A DNA stretch of 64,000 nucleotides from Biformimicrobium ophioploci (lineage in GTDB: Bacteria > Pseudomonadota > Gammaproteobacteria > Pseudomonadales > Cellvibrionaceae), in NCBI RefSeq assembly GCF_030270605.1, contig NZ_BSYJ01000003.1:620001-684000 (forward strand), written 5' to 3'. The notes below the pieces were generated by a model. It did no database searches. It was not told the DNA's origin and saw only the letters and a list, made by a program, of their open reading frames with translations. A program made the translations under genes and the position numbers. Shown here piece after piece: positions 46,704 through 54,760 of this stretch. The stretch's first letter is position 1; each line of letters begins with the position of its first letter.

Positions 46704-49244
46704 TCAGGCAAGGTCGCGCAGTACCCGCAAAGGCGGCTCCGATACCGAGCTGCGGCAGGCGAGTGTGCCGGCAGTGCCCACCAGAATCGCGCCAAGCAGC
46801 GGGCCGAGCAGCCACAGTTCAGGGTGCCATGTCGGTGCCAGTTCGAAGGTCCATTTTGCCAGCGCAAACAGGGTCAGTTCTGCACCGCCGGCTGCCAGCA
46901 GGCCCGTTAACAATCCTATCAGCGCGAATTCCAGAATCAGGCTGCGCATCAGGATTTTGCTGCTGCCGCCCAGGGCGCGGATCAATGCTGCCTCCTGCAG
47001 GCGCTCGGCGATACTCGCCTTTACGCCGGCAAGCAGCACCAGCACGCCTGCTATCAGCATCAGGATCAGGACCGCCTCGATTGCGAAGGACACCTGGTCG
47101 ATGGTTTCCTGGATCCGGGCAATCACTTTATCCAGTTCGATAATGGTGATGCTCGGGAAACCGGTAACCAATTCGTTTACCAGCAGTTTCTGCTCCGGTG
47201 GCAGATAGAAACTGGTGATGTAGGTGGCCGGGAAATCGCTCAGCGAACCGGGCGAAAACAGCATGTAGAAATTGGGGTGCATGCTGTCCCACTGCAGGGT
47301 GCGGTGGCTGATGACAGGTGCAGACATCTCGATGCCGCCGATGGAGAAGCGCAACTCGTCGCCGAGCTTCAGGGCAAGCTTGTCTGCCAGCTCTTTCTCT
47401 ACGGAGACACCCCGTGCGTTGGCGGGGAGCTTGTCCCACCACTGGCCGGCGACGATCTTGTTGTCATCGGCGAGCGTATCGGTCCAGCTCAGGTTGAGCT
47501 CCCGGCGGATCGCACCGGAGTCCTGCTGGGGGCGTTCCTTGACCGGCACATCGTTCACGTGGGTCAGGCGCCCGCGTACCATCGGGTATATCTGGCCGGT
47601 TTCTATATTCGATTGTTCGAACAGGGTATCCAGTTCTTCCAGCTGGTAATCGGCAATATTCACCAAAAAATGGTTCGGGGCATTTTCCGGCAGCTGCATA
47701 CGCCATTCGTCGATCAGCGCGGTGCGCGCGAAATACATGGCCAGCATTGCCAGCAGACCGGTGCCGAATGCGGCCAGTAACAGCGCATTGAAGGGGGCGC
47801 GGCGTTGCAGACTGCCACTTGCGAGGCGCCAGCTGGTGCCGAGTTTGGCGATATGCCCGGACAGCAGGCGCAGTACGCCAAAGTTGAACAGTGCCGCCAG
47901 TACGGCAAGCAGCAGCAAACCGGCGAACAGGGCCAGGGTGATTGCGAGGCTGCCGCTCAGCCACCACACCAGCAACAGCATAAACAGTGGCCCGAACACA
48001 AATGCCATCCATTCGCCGCGGTGGGGGTTGCCCCAGTCGCGCTGCAGGGTCTGCATGGGCGATGTGCCGCCGAGGCGCAGCAGCGGAGGCAGGGCAAAAC
48101 CGGCGGTACACACAATACCGGTGCCGAGGCCAACCAATAGCGGTTGCCACTGGGTGGGCGGCGGATCCAGCGGGAACATATCCGCCAGCAGGACTACGAC
48201 CTGGGCCTGCACCAGGCTTCCCAGCAGGAGGCCCAGGGCGGTGGCGATGCCGGCGAGCACCAGCATCTGGGTAACGTACAGCTGCAGGGTCTTGCGCCTG
48301 CCGGCACCCAGGCTTTTCAGGACGGCAACGTAAGGCACGTGGCGCAGGCTGTAGCGACGCCCGGACAGGGATATGGCAACACAGGCCAGTAACACCGCAA
48401 GGCTGCCTGCCAGGTAAAGGAAGCTTTCTGCGCGGTCCATGGCGCGTGCCACGCGGGGTTGGCCGTCGCGCAGGTCGATGACACGCTGGTGTGTGGTGAG
48501 CTGTGGCTTGAGCCATTGCATGTACTGGCTCAGTTGCTCTGGCTCGCCGGCCAGCAGGTAGCGATAACCGACGCGGCTGCCGGGCTGGATAACTTCGGCT
48601 GCAGGTAGGTCGTCGACATGCATCAGTGCACGAGCGCCGAAGCTGAACACACTGTTGCTGCGGTCCGGTTCAAACTCGATCAACCCGGATACTTTCAGGT
48701 CCAGTGCGCCAATGCGCAGCGTATCGCCCACAGCAATATCCATCAGCGGTAGCAGGCGCGGTTCCAGCCAGACCTCGCCGGGTTGCGGCCCGCTGGATAC
48801 CTTTACGCGAGTCGCTTCCGGGGATTCCCGCATTTCCAGGTGGCCTACCAGTGGGTAGCTGCTGTCCACGGCCTTTACTGCCGCCAGCTGGAAGTTATCT
48901 CCGGTGCTGATCATGGAAGAGAAGCCGACGGTGCGCGCATGCCGGACCTGGTTTTCCTGCGCGTGCTGAATCCACTCTTGCGGCGTCGGGGAATTGCCGG
49001 ATACAACCCGCTCCGCGGCGAGGAAGCTGTAAGATTGCGCGGTCAGGGCGCGCTGCAGGCGATCAGTGAAGTGTGCTATCGCTGTAACGATTGTGACAGC
49101 CAGTAGCAGGGAGGCGGCGATGAGAGCGAGCTCTCCACCACGCCAGTCGCGCCACAACAGGCGCAATGCCAGTGCGGTGCCACCACCGGACTTAGCTGGT
49201 GAAGTGTCGCCCAGCTCTGGTGCGTTCATTCCTGCGTTTGCCAT
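46704..49244 (-). CDS. ybbP: ABC transporter permease, YbbP/FtsX-like
   Basis: This 846-residue inner-membrane protein has an N-terminal helix, a large periplasmic MacB-like domain, three central helices, a further helix pair and periplasmic domain, and three C-terminal helices (two FtsX cores). It matches the YbbP permease by length (E. coli 804) and motifs (RDWRGGELALI, RRYSLRHVPYVAVLKSLGAGRRKTL, LIRALGGSSKILMRSLILEFALIGLLTGLLA). It is translated right after the ATPase gene: the stop and start overlap as TAATG. The system is predicted to move lipids or act on the envelope; its substrate is unknown. Confidence 0.93.
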   Translation of the reverse strand: MANAGMNAPELGDTSPAKSGGGTALALRLLWRDWRGGELALIAASLLLAVTIVTAIAHFTDRLQRALTAQSYSFLAAERVVSGNSPTPQEWIQHAQENQVRHARTVGFSSMISTGDNFQLAAVKAVDSSYPLVGHLEMRESPEATRVKVSSGPQPGEVWLEPRLLPLMDIAVGDTLRIGALDLKVSGLIEFEPDRSNSVFSFGARALMHVDDLPAAEVIQPGSRVGYRYLLAGEPEQLSQYMQWLKPQLTTHQRVIDLRDGQPRVARAMDRAESFLYLAGSLAVLLACVAISLSGRRYSLRHVPYVAVLKSLGAGRRKTLQLYVTQMLVLAGIATALGLLLGSLVQAQVVVLLADMFPLDPPPTQWQPLLVGLGTGIVCTAGFALPPLLRLGGTSPMQTLQRDWGNPHRGEWMAFVFGPLFMLLLVWWLSGSLAITLALFAGLLLLAVLAALFNFGVLRLLSGHIAKLGTSWRLASGSLQRRAPFNALLLAAFGTGLLAMLAMYFARTALIDEWRMQLPENAPNHFLVNIADYQLEELDTLFEQSNIETGQIYPMVRGRLTHVNDVPVKERPQQDSGAIRRELNLSWTDTLADDNKIVAGQWWDKLPANARGVSVEKELADKLALKLGDELRFSIGGIEMSAPVISHRTLQWDSMHPNFYMLFSPGSLSDFPATYITSFYLPPEQKLLVNELVTGFPSITIIELDKVIARIQETIDQVSFAIEAVLILMLIAGVLVLLAGVKASIAERLQEAALIRALGGSSKILMRSLILEFALIGLLTGLLAAGGAELTLFALAKWTFELAPTWHPELWLLGPLLGAILVGTAGTLACRSSVSEPPLRVLRDLA

Positions 49245-49954
49245 TACTGCTGCACGCCTCCCGTCACAGCGAGTTCCCCCGCGTCGACTTCCTGAGCCTC
49301 GCCGGCAGTGATGCGTAGCTGCCGCTGGCAGCGAGTCGCGAGCCCGGACTCGTGGGTTACCAGAACCAGGGTGGTACCGGTCTCGTTATTGAGGTTAAAC
49401 AGCAGGTCTGCAATGCGTTCGCCGTTTTTGGCATCAAGGCTGCCGGTGGGCTCGTCGGCAAACAGCACAGCCGGTTCGCTGGCGAATGCGCGGGCGATGG
49501 CCACACGCTGCTGTTCCCCCCCCGAAAGCTGGCGCGGGTAGTGGTGCAGGCGCTTGTCCAGGCCTACCTTCTCCAGGAATTTGGTGGCTCTGTCTTTTGC
49601 GTCTGCAAGTCCCGCAAGTTCCGCGGGCAGCATGACATTTTCCAGTGCAGTCAGGCCTGGCAACAACTGGAAGGTCTGGAATACGAAGCCGACGTGGTTG
49701 GCGCGCACGCGGGCGCGATCTTCCTCGTCCATGCTGGTGATTTCTTCTCCGGCCAGCCACAACTTTCCGGATGTTGGCCTGTCCAAACCAGCGAGCAGGC
49801 CGAGTAATGTGGATTTGCCTGAGCCGGAAGGCCCGGTGATGGCCAGGGTTTCTCCTGAGGACAGGCTGAGGTTAATATCACTCAGTATGTTGAGCGGTCC
49901 CTCGGCTGTAGAAACTGCGTGGCAGAGGTTTTGGGCTTTGATGATCTCTGACAT
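49244..49954 (-). CDS. ybbA: ABC transporter ATP-binding protein, YbbA-like
   Basis: The 236-residue ATPase of the LolD/MacB group has Walker A GPSGSGKSTLLGLLAGLD, signature LSGGEQQRVAIARAF, Walker B AVLFADEPTGSLD and the H-loop THE. It is the energy module for the permease encoded next to it, with which it shares one base. It is divergent from tesA, the conserved tesA-ybbA-ybbP arrangement known in E. coli and Pseudomonas. Confidence 0.95.
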   Translation of the reverse strand: MSEIIKAQNLCHAVSTAEGPLNILSDINLSLSSGETLAITGPSGSGKSTLLGLLAGLDRPTSGKLWLAGEEITSMDEEDRARVRANHVGFVFQTFQLLPGLTALENVMLPAELAGLADAKDRATKFLEKVGLDKRLHHYPRQLSGGEQQRVAIARAFASEPAVLFADEPTGSLDAKNGERIADLLFNLNNETGTTLVLVTHESGLATRCQRQLRITAGEAQEVDAGELAVTGGVQQ

Positions 49955-50050
49955 ATTCAGGTCGATACGCTCACGTCGCTTTTAACGAAATTCTTATTGC
50001 CGGTGCTGGCACCGGATTGCCGGACAGCCCGGTCGAAAGGAGATTATGGC

Positions 50051-50737
50051 ATGGCTTGGCGCAAGCGCCTCAGGGTTTTCATCGTAGCTTTTTGTGTGTT
50101 CGGCGCGCCGCTTGGCATATTCAGCGCTCAGGGCTGGGCATCGGATCAGGAGAGTGTACAAAAATTGCTCGTACTGGGGGACAGTATCAGTGCGGGTTAT
50201 GGCATTGACCCGGAAAAAGGCTGGGTGCAGTTGCTGCAAAACCGTATTCGCGAAGTCGGCGCCGATATCGAGGTGGTGAACGCCAGCGTGAGTGGAGACA
50301 CTACGCGCGCGGGACTGGCGCGTCTGCCGCTGCTCCTGAAGACGCACGAACCACGCTGGCTGGTTGTCGAGTTGGGGGGCAATGACGGTTTGCGCGGTTA
50401 CCCGCCCAAGCTGATGCAGGAGAACCTCGACAACATTGTGGCCAGGGGCAAGGCCGCAAATGCGCAGGTGCTGTTACTGGGTATGCGCCTGCCCCCCAAT
50501 TATGGCCCTGCCTACAACGAGGCTTTTGAAAATGCTTTCGTGAAGGTCGCTGAGAAGCAACAGGTCCCTTTTGTGCCGTTTTTTCTGGAAACCGTGGCGC
50601 TGCAGGAGGGGGCATTGCAGTCGGATGGTATCCACCCGACCCAGTTAGTGCAGGCTGGCATGCTCGACTATGTCTGGCCCTGCCTGAACGCCATGCTGAA
50701 CGGAAATGGCCAGACTAAAGAGTCATGCAACTTCTGA
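50051..50737 (+). CDS. tesA: Periplasmic GDSL esterase / multifunctional acyl-CoA thioesterase I
   Basis: The 228-residue SGNH hydrolase has a signal peptide (about residues 1-31). Block I LVLGDSISAGYGI carries the catalytic Ser, block II is ARLPLLLKTHEP.., block III WLVVELGGNDGLRG supplies Gly/Asn of the oxyanion hole, and block V SDGIHPTQ supplies Asp and His. This is the TesA/ApeA/PldC type, with thioesterase, arylesterase and lysophospholipase activity. The ATG at 50051 follows AAAGGAG. Confidence 0.94.
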   Translation: MAWRKRLRVFIVAFCVFGAPLGIFSAQGWASDQESVQKLLVLGDSISAGYGIDPEKGWVQLLQNRIREVGADIEVVNASVSGDTTRAGLARLPLLLKTHEPRWLVVELGGNDGLRGYPPKLMQENLDNIVARGKAANAQVLLLGMRLPPNYGPAYNEAFENAFVKVAEKQQVPFVPFFLETVALQEGALQSDGIHPTQLVQAGMLDYVWPCLNAMLNGNGQTKESCNF

Positions 50738-50803
50738 GCAAATCGCTTAAAATTTGCGCCCCCGAATTGACGTAGTCCCGCTTGCGGGCCTGGAAGAGAA
50801 GTG

Positions 50804-51790
50804 ATGTCCAATAGCGCCAGCATCGAAACCCGTAAACACCGCCTTGAGTTCAACAAGCTGCAGAAGCGCCTGCGTCGCAATGTCGGCCGCGCGATCGCAG
50901 ATTTCAATATGATCGAGGAGGGCGATAAGGTCATGGTGTGCCTGTCCGGGGGCAAGGACAGTTACGCGATGCTGGATATCCTCCTGAACCTGCAGAAAAC
51001 GGCCCCCGTCCATTTCGAGCTGGTGGCGGTCAATATGGACCAGAAGCAGCCGGGCTTCCCTGAGCATATCCTGCCGGAATACCTGCAGCGCATCGGGGTC
51101 CCTTACCATATCCTGAACAAGGATACCTACAGTGTGGTCAAGGAGCTGGTGCCCGAAGGCAAGACCACCTGCGGCCTGTGTTCGCGCCTGCGGCGCGGCA
51201 CCCTGTACGGATTTGCCGAGGAGATCGGTGCAACCAAAGTGGCGCTGGGGCATCACAAGGACGATATCGTTGAGACGCTGTTCCTCAACATGTTTTACGG
51301 GGGTCGCCTGAAGGCCATGCCGCCGAAGCTGCTGGCCGATGATCAGCGAAATATTGTGATTCGCCCGCTGGCCTACTGTCGCGAAGAAGACCTGTCGCTG
51401 CTGGCGGAGTACAAGCAGTTTCCCATCATTCCGTGCAATCTTTGTGGCAGCCAGGAAAACCTGCAGCGCCAGAATATCAAGGCAATGCTGCGAGACTGGG
51501 ACAGGCAGTTCCCGGGCCGTACGGAGACGATTTTTTCCGCACTGCAGAAAGTTTCCCCGTCACAGCTGGCCGACACTGGCCTGTATGACTTTACCAACCT
51601 GGAACTGGACCGGAGCAATGAGAAAAAAGCGCCGGTTGCCGAGGAAGCTACTTTTGTTGCGCCGGTTGTGAACTCATGGGTGCCTGACCTGGAGTCTGAC
51701 CAGGAACCTGCGTCGGAGCCTGAGGAGTGCGAGGTGGTGTCGGCGCCGCAGGGTGGCGCACCACTTTATATTGACGCGGTAAACCTCTGA
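50804..51790 (+). CDS. ttcA: tRNA 2-thiocytidine(32) synthetase TtcA
   Basis: The 328-residue Fe-S-dependent ATP pyrophosphatase family enzyme thiolates C32 of some tRNAs. The PP-loop [16 protein letters not shown] is present, as are the two CxxC motifs [10 protein letters not shown] and [11 protein letters not shown], which supply the cluster ligands. [21 protein letters not shown] and [16 protein letters not shown] are also conserved. A C-terminal tail of about 50 residues ends in DAVNL. That tail overlaps a convergent ORF by 143 bp. The ATG at 50804 is used; a GTG one codon earlier is possible. Confidence 0.96.
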   Translation: MSNSASIETRKHRLEFNKLQKRLRRNVGRAIADFNMIEEGDKVMVCLSGGKDSYAMLDILLNLQKTAPVHFELVAVNMDQKQPGFPEHILPEYLQRIGVPYHILNKDTYSVVKELVPEGKTTCGLCSRLRRGTLYGFAEEIGATKVALGHHKDDIVETLFLNMFYGGRLKAMPPKLLADDQRNIVIRPLAYCREEDLSLLAEYKQFPIIPCNLCGSQENLQRQNIKAMLRDWDRQFPGRTETIFSALQKVSPSQLADTGLYDFTNLELDRSNEKKAPVAEEATFVAPVVNSWVPDLESDQEPASEPEECEVVSAPQGGAPLYIDAVNL

Positions 51791-52337
51791 CGCAGGCGCG
51801 GTCCTTTTTGGGCTCCACGTAGCGGAAGTAGTTGTCGATAAAATTGGAAATGGTGGCGCTCGGGCCGTGGTGAAAGTGCCTGTGCCAGGCGCGCGCCATA
51901 CCGTAGATGTCGTCTGCGGCTATTTCCGAGATTCCGGCAGCACGGTAGACCAGCCATGCGATTGCGGTCGCATAGCGCAGGTTGGTGGTCAGTTCTGCAT
52001 GGGGGTGCTCTAGGAAGTCCCGCTGGCTTGCAAGGCCACGCACCTTGGAGGCCAGTGCCGGGTGGTCGACGAGGTACCTGTCCCATACCGCCTTGTGACT
52101 CTGCGGTGGGATCTGGTAAATTCCCAGCCCGCGGCGGCGGCTGTATTTCAGGTGCAGCCCCATCTCTGATTCCTGCGCTGCGGTTCCCAGCAGCAGGTTT
52201 TCCATTCCGGCAGATGAACGATGCAGTTGTCGCAGGGTGGGGCGAATGACTAGTTCGCGAATTTCGTCCAGGCAAATGCCCATAAGGGTTCGTGTTTTTT
52301 TGACTTGCTCAACCTCAGGTTTAGTTGGTTGCGGCAT
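51648..52337 (-). CDS. Putative transglycosylase/lysozyme-fold protein overlapping ttcA
   Basis: The ORF is about 229 residues from the ATG at 52337; the frame is open to 52514 but that part runs through a palindromic element. The core reads [40 protein letters not shown], then helices to AWLVYRAAG and [10 protein letters not shown] Glu in AAQES followed by GxGIYQI resembles the catalytic Glu and GLMQI motif of lytic transglycosylase-like and phage lysozyme-like domains. No signal peptide is seen. The last 48 or so residues are Pro-rich and antisense to the end of ttcA, so the true C-terminus may matter less. It could be a phage-derived gene. I am confident it is coding in the central part, not in its function. 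Confidence 0.6.
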   Translation of the reverse strand: MPQPTKPEVEQVKKTRTLMGICLDEIRELVIRPTLRQLHRSSAGMENLLLGTAAQESEMGLHLKYSRRRGLGIYQIPPQSHKAVWDRYLVDHPALASKVRGLASQRDFLEHPHAELTTNLRYATAIAWLVYRAAGISEIAADDIYGMARAWHRHFHHGPSATISNFIDNYFRYVEPKKDRACVRGLPRQYKVVRHPAAPTPPRTPQAPTQVPGQTPGQAPMSSQPAQQK

Positions 52338-52429
52338 GCCGTGCCAGTGATTTCGGCTAAATTGCGCGCCAATCGGCGTAGAGTGGAAGGGCGATCCAGT
52401 CAGGACGTATGTGGATGGCCAGCGCACCA

Positions 52430-52521
52430 TTAGGATGTTCATTTCGAAATCGCATAAATACGTCCATGTAGCTCCGGCGCGCACGTCCATGTGCGCGACG
52501 GTTTCGAAATTCACATCCTAA
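52430..52521. repeat. 92-bp nested palindromic element (MITE- or REP-like)
   Basis: The outer arms are a 23-bp imperfect inverted repeat (52430-52452 and 52499-52521), matching at 20 positions and beginning TTAGGATGT / ending ACATCCTAA (the right arm reads CACATCCTAA). Each contains TTTCGAAA. Inside are two direct copies of ACGTCCATGT (52460-52469, 52483-52492) and a 7-bp hairpin CGCGCAC (52478-52484) / GTGCGCG (52491-52497). The element fills most of the gap between the lysozyme-like ORF and the secreted C39 protein gene. No target duplication was found. Confidence 0.75.
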
Positions 52522-52550
52522 CGATCCACTCGCTAGCTAATTGTGCTGAA

Positions 52551-54455
52551 TTATTCGTAAATGTGCAGCCAGAGGTCGTCGCCGGTGCCGTTGTCGTTAA
52601 TGGCGTATTCGAATGCGTCTTTCGGGTATTTCACGCCTTCGCCAGACACGCTGCTGTCGTAGTTGCCCCACTTGATAAGGTTCCAGCGCCCGAACGGGTC
52701 GTTCACCGTGTAGTACTCGCCATCGAAGTCGGTGACCACCATGATGTGACCCGGAGACGTGAACCAGCCGTGGACGATTGCGAGCTTGCCGGACGTGACC
52801 GCGGCCCGCAGTTCGGCAATGGTGCCGTTGGTTTTACTGAGTGCGCGTTTGCTGCTGCCGGCGCGCATGGCCATTTCATTGAATCCCCATTCCAGTGCCG
52901 GCACTGTCTGCAGGACGCCTCCGAGTTCTTCGTACAGGTAGTCCGGGGTGCGGCCGTTCTGGGCCGGGTCGGTGAAGCCAAAGAAGTCGGTAACCATGGC
53001 AAGGGAGGTTACCGAACAGGTGCCGTAGGGATCGTAGTAATTTTCTGTCTGCTTCCAGTAGGGCGTGGCTACCGGCTCGGGTTCAGTCGGAGGCTCGACC
53101 GGGGTGCTGCCACCGTCGCCTGGGTCGAGGTAATCGGTCATGTCATTATTGCCGCCGTTGCAGTCCGTCGCGTCGAAGGTGGTCAGGTTCCAGTCGACGT
53201 TGGCCCAGTCGTCCCAGACAGCTTGCGGCACGGAACCGCCGGGTACACGCCAGATTGTTGTGTTGGGGCCGGCCGCGGCAAAGTACTCGTTGATCTGCGC
53301 AGGAGTAATTTCGTTGTACTCGGTGGAGACGATATGCCAGATCGGTTTCTGTGCGCCCATCTGCCGGTACTCGCAATTTCCGACCTCAATCCAGCGTTTG
53401 ACGTCCGCCATGTAAGCCGGACCCCAGACTTCCACGTAAGTCTGCGGCATATGGAAATCGACATACTGATCGATAATGCCCACATTCATGCCCTGATCCA
53501 TGGGATTGCCCCAGGTGGTTGCACCGATCGGGAAATCTGCATTCGTGTGCCCAGCGGCGATGGCATCCTGCTTGGCGGCTTCGAAGGCCTGGAAAATTGC
53601 GTGCAGCTCTGTTGTGGTGTTGTTGAACTCAACCTCGACGTCGAGCACGTATCCCACATAGCCGTACTGCGCGGCATAAAAAAGCGCATCGGCCTGGGCC
53701 GCGTCGTTGCCAGGATAGTTGTAGGACCAGGCCCAGGGTTCTATGCCACGGGACTTGTAAATTTCGGTGGTTGCCGTTGAGCAGGCATCTGCAAACAGGC
53801 TGCAGTTATTGGATCCATCGGCAATCTTGATGAAGATGCGCTTAACACCCAGCGCGGCAAGCTCATCCGCGAGTTGGGTGTGGGTTCTGTTCAGGCCGGT
53901 TTCATCGATGTACCAGAGCCAGGCACCAAATTTGTTTGTCAGTACTGTGCCGCTGCCGCCGCCCAATGGAGGGGGCGGGTTTGCTATTTCCTCCTTGACG
54001 CGCAGGTAAAACTCGGCGGACCAGCGATTGGTGTAACAGGCGGTACCGCCGCCGAGGGTTGCACAGGCAGTGACTTCGTCTCCGGAAAAGTTACCGTAGA
54101 TATTGTTTGTGGCTCCGGGCACATCTTCAAAACAGTGCCCTCCATAAGTGGGTGAGCGCACGGTATCGTCTGGGCAGTTGCCGGTACCGCGCAGGTTCTG
54201 GGTAAATGATTTTGACCAGCGCAGCACCTGGATATCGACCCCCTGTACCGGATAGGTATAGGTACTGGTGCAGGCGTTGCCGCCGCCATAGGCCACGCAT
54301 TTGCCGATCATGGCATTGGTGAATGGGCCAAAGGCATCGGCCTCATTGGCGCAGAAATCGAGAGAGGAATCAAAGCTGGTGCCGTCGGGGCAGAGCGCCT
54401 GCACATTTGCGCTCACGAGCAGGCCAGCCGCCAGCAGTAATTGCTTGAGGTTCAT
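52551..54455 (-). CDS. Secreted protein: Cys-rich repeats, TIM-barrel (GH-like) domain, C39-like cysteine peptidase domain
   Basis: The 634-residue exported protein has a signal peptide (1-20). Residues 21-155 hold two Cys-containing repeats: each starts C-P-D-x-T, has a second Cys about 13-15 residues on, and ends C-x-x-x-G-G-G-x-A-C, with a third motif RWS. Residues about 170-440 look like an alpha/beta barrel of glycoside-hydrolase type (FGAWLWYIDETG, LAALGVKRIFIKIADG, GIEPWAWSYNYPG, GYVLDVEVEF, IDQYVDFHMPQTY). A Pro/Glu linker (447-463) precedes a C39-like papain-fold domain with Cys480 (YGTCSVTSLAM), His570 (SPGHIMVVTD) and Asp586 (VNDPFG). Papain-fold enzymes of this group cut peptides or peptidoglycan cross-bridges. 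Together they suggest a secreted wall- or matrix-degrading enzyme, but no substrate is shown. Confidence 0.75.
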   Translation of the reverse strand: MNLKQLLLAAGLLVSANVQALCPDGTSFDSSLDFCANEADAFGPFTNAMIGKCVAYGGGNACTSTYTYPVQGVDIQVLRWSKSFTQNLRGTGNCPDDTVRSPTYGGHCFEDVPGATNNIYGNFSGDEVTACATLGGGTACYTNRWSAEFYLRVKEEIANPPPPLGGGSGTVLTNKFGAWLWYIDETGLNRTHTQLADELAALGVKRIFIKIADGSNNCSLFADACSTATTEIYKSRGIEPWAWSYNYPGNDAAQADALFYAAQYGYVGYVLDVEVEFNNTTTELHAIFQAFEAAKQDAIAAGHTNADFPIGATTWGNPMDQGMNVGIIDQYVDFHMPQTYVEVWGPAYMADVKRWIEVGNCEYRQMGAQKPIWHIVSTEYNEITPAQINEYFAAAGPNTTIWRVPGGSVPQAVWDDWANVDWNLTTFDATDCNGGNNDMTDYLDPGDGGSTPVEPPTEPEPVATPYWKQTENYYDPYGTCSVTSLAMVTDFFGFTDPAQNGRTPDYLYEELGGVLQTVPALEWGFNEMAMRAGSSKRALSKTNGTIAELRAAVTSGKLAIVHGWFTSPGHIMVVTDFDGEYYTVNDPFGRWNLIKWGNYDSSVSGEGVKYPKDAFEYAINDNGTGDDLWLHIYE

Positions 54456-54760
54456 GATGGAATCCTGTTTTTTATTGCTTTTGGTTAGGGTGTACTGCGG
54501 TAACGCAAGAACTGCGTCAGCGAGGTGACTAGCGCATTACCCGGTCTTTGTATGCTTCGGTCGCAGATGGTGACCAATGAGTTACTATCGGCGTGAGCGA
54601 TCAATTCGGCGAAGGCCAGGCCCGGCGCTGCATTTGGGGGTTCGGGCAGGGACTATGCAGTGGTGGTGTGATTAGACTTGCCCGTCGAAGTCAGCTATCG
54701 TCCGGCAGCAATTCCCCGCAGAACAACGACTGTTGCAGGCAACAATAAGAAGAGGAAGCG
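54456..54760. other. Intergenic region between the secreted C39 protein and putP
   Basis: The 305-bp divergent region must hold promoters for both genes. I found an AGAGGAAG ribosome site just before putP but no convincing promoter, hairpin or repeat. Confidence 0.6.

Noticed and set aside
52491-53780. 429-codon plus-strand frame opposite the secreted C39 protein gene
   Set aside because: The minus-strand gene has signal peptide, repeats and catalytic residues; the plus frame has none.
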